NCBI GenBank assembly: GCA_023525715.1
Contig: CM042017.1
Span: 77,514,666 to 77,578,665 of the forward strand
Reading direction: 5' to 3'
From: Cichorium intybus
Taxonomy: Eukaryota; Streptophyta; Magnoliopsida; Asterales; Asteraceae
Length of the DNA stretch: 64,000 bases
In this document: positions 58,820 to 64,000 of the stretch, in pieces
How the letters are laid out: every line of letters starts with the position of its first letter
How positions within the stretch are numbered: the first letter of the stretch is position 1
Notes under the pieces: model-generated
Databases searched by the model: none
Told to the model about the DNA's origin: nothing
What the model saw: only the letters and a program-made list of their open reading frames with translations
Made by a program: the position numbers and the translations under genes

Positions 58820-60199
58820 GCTCCGTTTCATACTTGGATGCCTTGGCTAGGGGGCTAAACTGTCAAACGGGAATCTTCCCGTTCACTTACCTTGGGCTTC
58901 CGATCGGTGTACCGATGGGCCGCTCAGTTTATTGGAATCCGCTTATCGAAAAATTTAGATCCCGGTTGTCGAAATGGAAGGCAGTATCTCTATCCTTCAG
59001 CTGAAGATTAACCATCAGTACATCTGTTCTCGGTGGTCTTGGTACATATTTTTCTCACTCTACAAGGCCCCGGAAAAGATGATCGTTGAACTTGAAAGGA
59101 TTAGAATGAGATTTTTTTGGGGGGCGGAGGCGGGGAAAAGGAAGATGGTTTGGGTAGCTTGGAAAAAAAACTTTGGCGTCAAAAGAAAGGGGGGAGGGGG
59201 CTAGGCATTGGGAGTTTGAAAGCGCAGAACATGGCTTTACTTGGAAAGTGGTGGTGGAAATTCTTTGGCCCCTGTCCTGGGTTATGGGAAGAGGTGATCA
59301 AGTCGTTACATGGGGTTGATGGATGTCTCCAGGGGTCGGCTCCAAAGAGAAACGGGTGTTGGGGCTCTATAATGGCAATTACGAAATCCCTAGCTAAGCA
59401 AAACCTCTGATTCATAGAATTTTTTAAAATTCCACATCATGCCCCAGGTGGGTCAAACGTCTTCTGGAGCTTGGATAGAGCAAACGGCTATTCAGTCTCC
59501 TCCTTTTCAAAGTACTACGACAAGTATACCTTACCATGCTCAAATAAGAAATGGGAATGGAACAAATTTGTACCCCGGAAGGTCAATATCCTTGCCTGGA
59601 GAGTTTGTCACGGGAAACTGCCAACAATGGAAAACCTTTGTAATCGTGGGATTGTTGTTGTGAACAAATGCAATATTTGCGGGGATGGGCCAGAAAATGA
59701 GGACCATGTCTTTGTAAAATTCCCGCTGACTAAAGAGGTTTGGAGCTTGGTGGAAAAATAGTGGTATTGTTTGGGTGTAATCCCCCATGCAGTCTCGACT
59801 TGCTACAGATTAAAAAGGAGTTCGTTGGACCGGATCGGCTGGGAAACGTGAACGAGGCAATAGTACTTGTGTTTATGTGGGTGATGTGGTCATTTCGCAT
59901 CAAAAACTTCTTCCGGAATGAAGTAAGATCTCAACGATCTCAACTGGAGCTGGTGTCGGCAATTCAATCCCTCTCTCACCTATGGTTTAATGCAAGGAGG
60001 CAGAAAGGTGCACCTGAGAACTGAACTAGGCAGCGTGGAAGTATAACACGGTGGTAGAATGTTGCAAACTGCAACAAAATGTTCCTGTTTGTCTTTATAA
60101 TTTTTTGCTAGTTTGTTTCTGTACTCTAGCCTTAAGCTTCTTGCTTGGCTTTGTTTGCAATAAAATCTTTCTGCTGCCGTTCAAAAAAAAAAAAAACAA
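58820..60199 (+). pseudogene. LINE (non-LTR retrotransposon) 3' part
   Basis: Fragments of an L1-type ORF2 in changing frames: LDALARGLNCQTGIFPFTYL with GLPIGVPMGRSVYW (end of the RT domain), KMIVELERIRMRFFWG, GLGIGSLKAQNMALLGKWWW and the zinc-binding RT-associated domain (NKFVPRKVNILAWRVCHGKL, CNICGDGPENEDHVFVKFPL, VWSLVEK). The 3' UTR ends in a poly(A) at 60186-60199. It is 5'-truncated and has several frameshifts. It starts immediately after the Copia LTR. Confidence 0.92.
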
Positions 60200-61079
60200 G
60201 ACAATTCATTGGATTTACCAAACTAGCCATAAATTGCATAGGCATGAGCTACGTGGGAGGCTGGAAGCTGGAAAATTGGCTCAAGTAGTCTACCTTATTT
60301 AAATAAAAAAAAATCTTAGTTTTCACCTTTCAATTTGGTAACAAATTGAGAAATACGATCCGCCGAAGGAAACTATTATTATTTTTTTTGGTTCCAGTCG
60401 TATGTACTGTTTAGACATTTAAACAGCAAAAAATAGGAAATATGGCAAAGTTTTAGTAATTTTATGGTATTATCGTAAGCCTCTTGCCCTCTTCTCTAAA
60501 AATACCAGATTTTTTAAAAAATTTATGGTATTTTAGCATATGCCTTCCCTACGAAAGTATCATATTTCACCTGCGAAAATGGTATTTTTCACATGTCTAT
60601 CAGGTATTTCAGCATGCCACTTTTATTTACCAATGTTACTTTTCATTGTTTTGATACAACCTGGGAGTTTCATGTTGTGACAATCATATTTGATCGTGTT
60701 CCAAACTTTGAACCGAATTTATCACAGCATATGATGATATGATTTCGACTATTGTGAGACATTGACAAAAAGATCAATGAGCGATGATGTCGACAATGTT
60801 TTTTTTTTAATTTTAGACCGGCCGGCTAATGGACCACCTTTGGGGTTCAAATCTCAAACCTTAACAGACAACAATTTTATCAACTAAGTTTTTATAGTAC
60901 TTTCATAAATGTCAAGAAAAATAAAATGCTCAACAATAATAGGATTGCTAAATGCCTTATCATCTATTATTACGTATAAATCCCAACACAAGGAATAAAT
61001 AGCAAAATATATGATAAAGATTAAGGTTTAATAGCTATCAGCTACAATGGGAATATCTATTTACATCAATAGGAGTAAA
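60200..61079. other. Intergenic, downstream of SEN54
   Basis: AT-rich with no recognised gene. A GGGGTTCAAATCTC sequence at about 60841-60854 resembles a tRNA/SINE B box but has no convincing A box. The last part may be the 3' UTR of the minus-strand gene. Confidence 0.55.
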
Positions 61080-62077
61080 TCAAATAAGAACAGGAAGCTC
61101 AATTTGATTAAAAGAAAAGAAACTTATACGCCCATGTTCAACATAACAAAACTTCAAAAGAATACCTTCGTATTGTCCTTCAAGATCCTCAATCTGTTTT
61201 TTAGTTGGTGGGTTGCCACTAAAAAAGAGAAAACAAAATAAAATCATATTAAGATAAACTTAAAATATGCATATTAATGTGTTACTACATGAAAGTATCT
61301 GATGTCATGTAAAAAGAACATACACGATACCTATATATGCAAAGAATAAAGATTGGATCGCCAGGATTAGACTTTCTGAACTTGCTATTTGGAGGGTAAA
61401 CATCAAACACCGGTATTTTACTCACTTCATTTATCTTAATATTGCTGAACAATTCAGTGACTTGTGTTAGAGAAGTGCTTTTTTCACTTTTAGCACGTTT
61501 TATACTCCAACAAACACCATGCCTCTTAATTATATAACCTAATGACTTAAGATGCCTGTAAACCTCAAATGACTCCCATGAAGATCCACCTACACCTTCT
61601 GCAACTTTTTTATAAATATCTTCTAGTGGGATACATTTATCCTCATCATCTAACAGATGCAATGCCCCTATCTCTGCCAAAAACCTACAATATTATAAAA
61701 CATGTTATAACACAACATTATAGTGAACATAGTTCATGTTTTTGCCTCTTTTGACTCACAATATATCTTCAAGAAAACTATATAACTTTCCACCAACCAC
61801 TATTCCTGTTGTTGTCCACATTCGGCCTTTGTTGCTAATAATCTCAGCCATTCCCAGCTCTTGTTTCCAGCGAGCCTTTGAAATATCTTTCCTAAATAGA
61901 AATATCAAACTCCATGTTGTGAAAAACCTCATTGGAAAATTTTCATATGAGAAAGAGAAGAAACACAAGAGTACCGAAACTGCAACTTGGGTAAATCAGT
62001 GTATGCATTACAATGCTCTTCGTTGTCGCTATCAGGTACAGTTACATCGGAATCGCTTGATCCACTGATACGATCCC
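61080..62077 (-). CDS. SEN54: tRNA-splicing endonuclease subunit Sen54, 5' end truncated
   Basis: This is the scaffold subunit of the nuclear endonuclease that removes introns from pre-tRNA. Four exons with conventional borders: 62077-61975 (acidic start, then LPKLQFR), 61891-61760 (KDISKARWKQELGMAE, GRMWTTTGIVVGGKLYSFLE), 61684-61331 (LAEIGALHLLDDEDKCIPLE, SSWESFEVYRHLKSLGYIIK, IPVFDVYPPNSKFRKSNPGD) and 61218-61080 (GNPPTKKQIEDLEGQYEGIL, KFCYVEHGRISFFSF, LPVLI-stop). All junction phases agree. About 242 residues are visible, near the usual plant length. The frame is open back to 62078 but holds no ATG; there a Gypsy LTR begins, so only the first few residues seem cut off. It may be a disrupted gene, or the start exon lies beyond the element. 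Confidence 0.92.
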
Positions 62078-62398
62078 TGTGCCGGGTTGGTTTGGTGTGG
62101 TCTATAAGAGGCGGCAGTAATGGAGAATAGTTAAAAGTCGCAGGGGGCTATTAGTAATTAATTTATTTCATTTAATTAGGATATTAATTAGATTATTTAA
62201 TTCAGTCTTTATCTCTTAGGTGAGAGTCGGTTGTTAGAGTCCTATTAGGTTTCTTATTTATTTGCTATAAATACTGCCCCTGTACCTGCATTTATGTTTA
62301 TCAATAAAATTACGTATTTGAGTTTATTCTCTTGTGGAGTTTACATGTGGCTCGAAAACAGGCCTTTCCAGTTGGTAGCTATCAATTGGTATCAGAGC
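62078..62398 (+). repeat. Gypsy 5' LTR and primer binding site
   Basis: This short LTR runs from about TGTGCCGGGTTGG (62078; the start could be up to 18 bases further right) to GTAGCTATCA at 62384. TATAAATA is at 62266-62273. TGGTATCAGAGC at 62387-62398 is the initiator Met-tRNA primer site. Its insertion cuts the first coding exon of SEN54. Confidence 0.82.
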
Positions 62399-62413
62399 AC
62401 GTGATCTTGGGAG

Positions 62414-64000
62414 ATGGGTACGAAGCTCACTAATACTGAGCGCATTGGATTGCTCGAGTCGGAGGTATCCAAGATGAGAGAAGAAGCAGAAAGCAACCGG
62501 GTGGAGACGGGAATGCAACTCCAGGAGATTTTGGAGTCACTTAAAAGTCTGAAAAACGAACGCAACAACAAGAAGAAAAAGAATGAGTCCGATAGTGAGG
62601 AGGAGTCATCGGCCAGCGATGATGACAAAACCAAGGGTTCTGGTGTTCACGATCACGGCGGGAAGAACAAGGACCCATTACGTGATGCCCGGAAAATTAA
62701 GATGCCAATTTTTTCAGGGGAGGATGCGTATGGATGGATTTATCGGGTGGAGAGGTACTTTGAAGTGCAGGGTATCAGCAAGAAGGACCAATTGAGGGCA
62801 GCGGGGTTATGCATGGAGGATTCGGCTCTTGCATGGTATCGCTGGGTAGAGGCTCGATCGCCATGTCGTACATAGAAAAAGCTCAAGAAGAAGTTGCTTG
62901 TTCGTTTTCAACCGTCTTATGAAGGCAACATTTACGAGCAATTCCTGTCAATTCACCAAGCAGGAACAGCCCGTGACTATGTGTGCGAGTTTGAGAAGTT
63001 AGCCGGACAGATGCTAGACCTTCCTGAAGAGGTTTTGGAAGGAACATTCATTAAGGGTTTGAAACCCGAGCTGAGATCGGCGGTAAGGGTATCAGAACCC
63101 AAAAGTTTGTCTAAGGCTATGAAGGTAGCGGTAATGATTGAAGAAAACAAGAATTGTGGAGTACCAAAGACAGGAGGGGCGAGAGGCGTCCCAGGTAGTC
63201 AGTTCAGAACAGGCACACCAACACTAACTATCAATCAACCAACAGTCAAGAAAGAAGGGGGTACACGGGACCGTTTAAACGTCTCACTGAGGCGGAATTT
63301 GCGGAGAAACGAGCGAAGGGTTTATGTTTCAGGTGCGAGGGTAAATTTGGTCCGGGACATCGGTGCCCTAGCAAGACATTACAGGTGATGATCGTTGAAA
63401 AAGAAGGAGAAGTAAGCGAAGAGGAGGAAGATGACGTTGAACATGCTCACTTTGACATGGCAGAAGTGTCGCTAAATTCAGTCAGTGGACTTACCCCACT
63501 ACAAACGATGAGAATAAAAGGAGAGATCGGAGGCGAGGAAGTGGTGGTGCTTATCGGTAGTGGTGCCACCCACAATTTCGTTTCCACTAAATTACTCGAG
63601 AAGATAGGAGTGGAGGCTACTGGTACCGATACTGTCAAGGTAAAATTGGGTAATGGAATGATGGTGGCAAGTTGAGGGACCTGCAAAGGAATCATGTTAA
63701 ATCTACCAGAATTGCAAATTATTGAAGAATTCTTACCATTTGAACTAGGAGGGTCAGATGTGATCTTGGGCATCAAATGGTTACAGACTTTGGGCGACAT
63801 GACTGTGAACTGGCGCGAGCTTTGGATGCAATTATGGGATGGAAGTCGTCTGGTAACAATCAAGGGTGATCCTAGCCTATCTAAAACTCTTGCTTCAAGC
63901 AAAACACTTTGTAAGATGATGCAACACGAAGTGGAAGGATACCTGGTCCATTTAAGCACAAAAGAAGAAACAAGTAATGCAATAGAAATTCCTGCAGGGA
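62414..64000 (+). pseudogene. Ty3/Gypsy gag-protease, continues past the window
   Basis: From ATG 62414: a coiled-coil start (ERIGLLESEVSKMREEAESN), the capsid region (DPLRDARKIKMPIFSGEDAY, GWIYRVERYFEVQGISKKDQ), a TAG at 62873-62875 in place of a Trp codon, and YEQFLSIHQAGTARDYVCEF with LPEEVLEGTFIKGLKPELRS. A frameshift near 63260 moves the frame to the knuckle CFRCEGKFGPGHRCP (63323-63367). The protease follows as VVVLIGSGATHNFVSTKLLE: the catalytic Asp of DSG is Gly here (63556-63558, GAT to GGT). A TGA at 63673-63675 interrupts it. RT would lie beyond 64000. The element is young enough to keep a long frame but is not functional. Confidence 0.92.

Noticed and set aside
60802..60860. Possible tRNA gene with GGTTCAAATC
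   Set aside because: Only a B-box-like sequence is visible; there is no cloverleaf and no A box.

Overview
This is plant nuclear DNA, AT-rich and packed with transposons. Spliceosomal introns, plant-type Ty1/Copia and Gypsy retrotransposons with initiator-Met-tRNA primer sites, hAT MITEs and a plant F-box/LRR gene indicate a eudicot. The repeat families and a NAM/SANT-like protein recall Asteraceae, but that is an impression. No bacterial, organellar, rRNA or CRISPR feature was seen.

Layout. 1-6110: a decayed minus-strand Copia element (INT-RT, then gag, leader, PBS and 5' LTR), broken by a hAT transposon. 6111-11040: a minus-oriented piece of a gag-only retrotransposon, interrupted by a 3.1-kb solo LTR (5-bp TSD) and a hAT MITE (8-bp TSD). 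11041-13039: Copia leader and gag with four stops. 13040-25324: plus-strand gag-only (TR-GAG-like) element with an open gag, itself invaded by a complete 5.3-kb Copia-type element at 15910-21254. 25325-31708: minus Copia (INT, PR, gag, LTR) carrying a hAT MITE. 31860-41924: minus Copia gag-PR split by a complete 7.8-kb TR-GAG-like element (33759-41577, perfect 5-bp TSD). 41925-48337: LTR-like DNA, an unrecognised broken coding region and a Copia 5' LTR. 48338-53300: TA microsatellites, a small MITE, a 3.4-kb element with ~270-bp inverted ends holding a solo LTR, and a 28-bp tandem array. 54114-55676: an intact F-box/LRR gene. 56531-60199: a broken NAM/SANT-like gene, a Copia 3' end and a LINE 3' end. 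61080-62077: tRNA-splicing endonuclease subunit SEN54, four exons, cut at its 5' end by a Gypsy element that runs to the window end.

Most notable: three related elements (one Copia with a gag-pol remnant, two gag-only) share LTR ends, PBS and leader. Each gag ATG directly follows a candidate 3' splice site, and a conserved GTAA(T/C)T donor-like site lies 1.0-1.3 kb upstream, so gag may be expressed by splicing. Inside this putative intron, and again in the 3' non-coding region, lies a ~34-nt hairpin seen 12 times. Its stem changes sequence in compensating pairs while its loop stays nearly constant. I do not recognise this motif; it is the best candidate here for an undescribed RNA element, possibly for packaging, dimerisation or trans-mobilisation of the gag-only copies.
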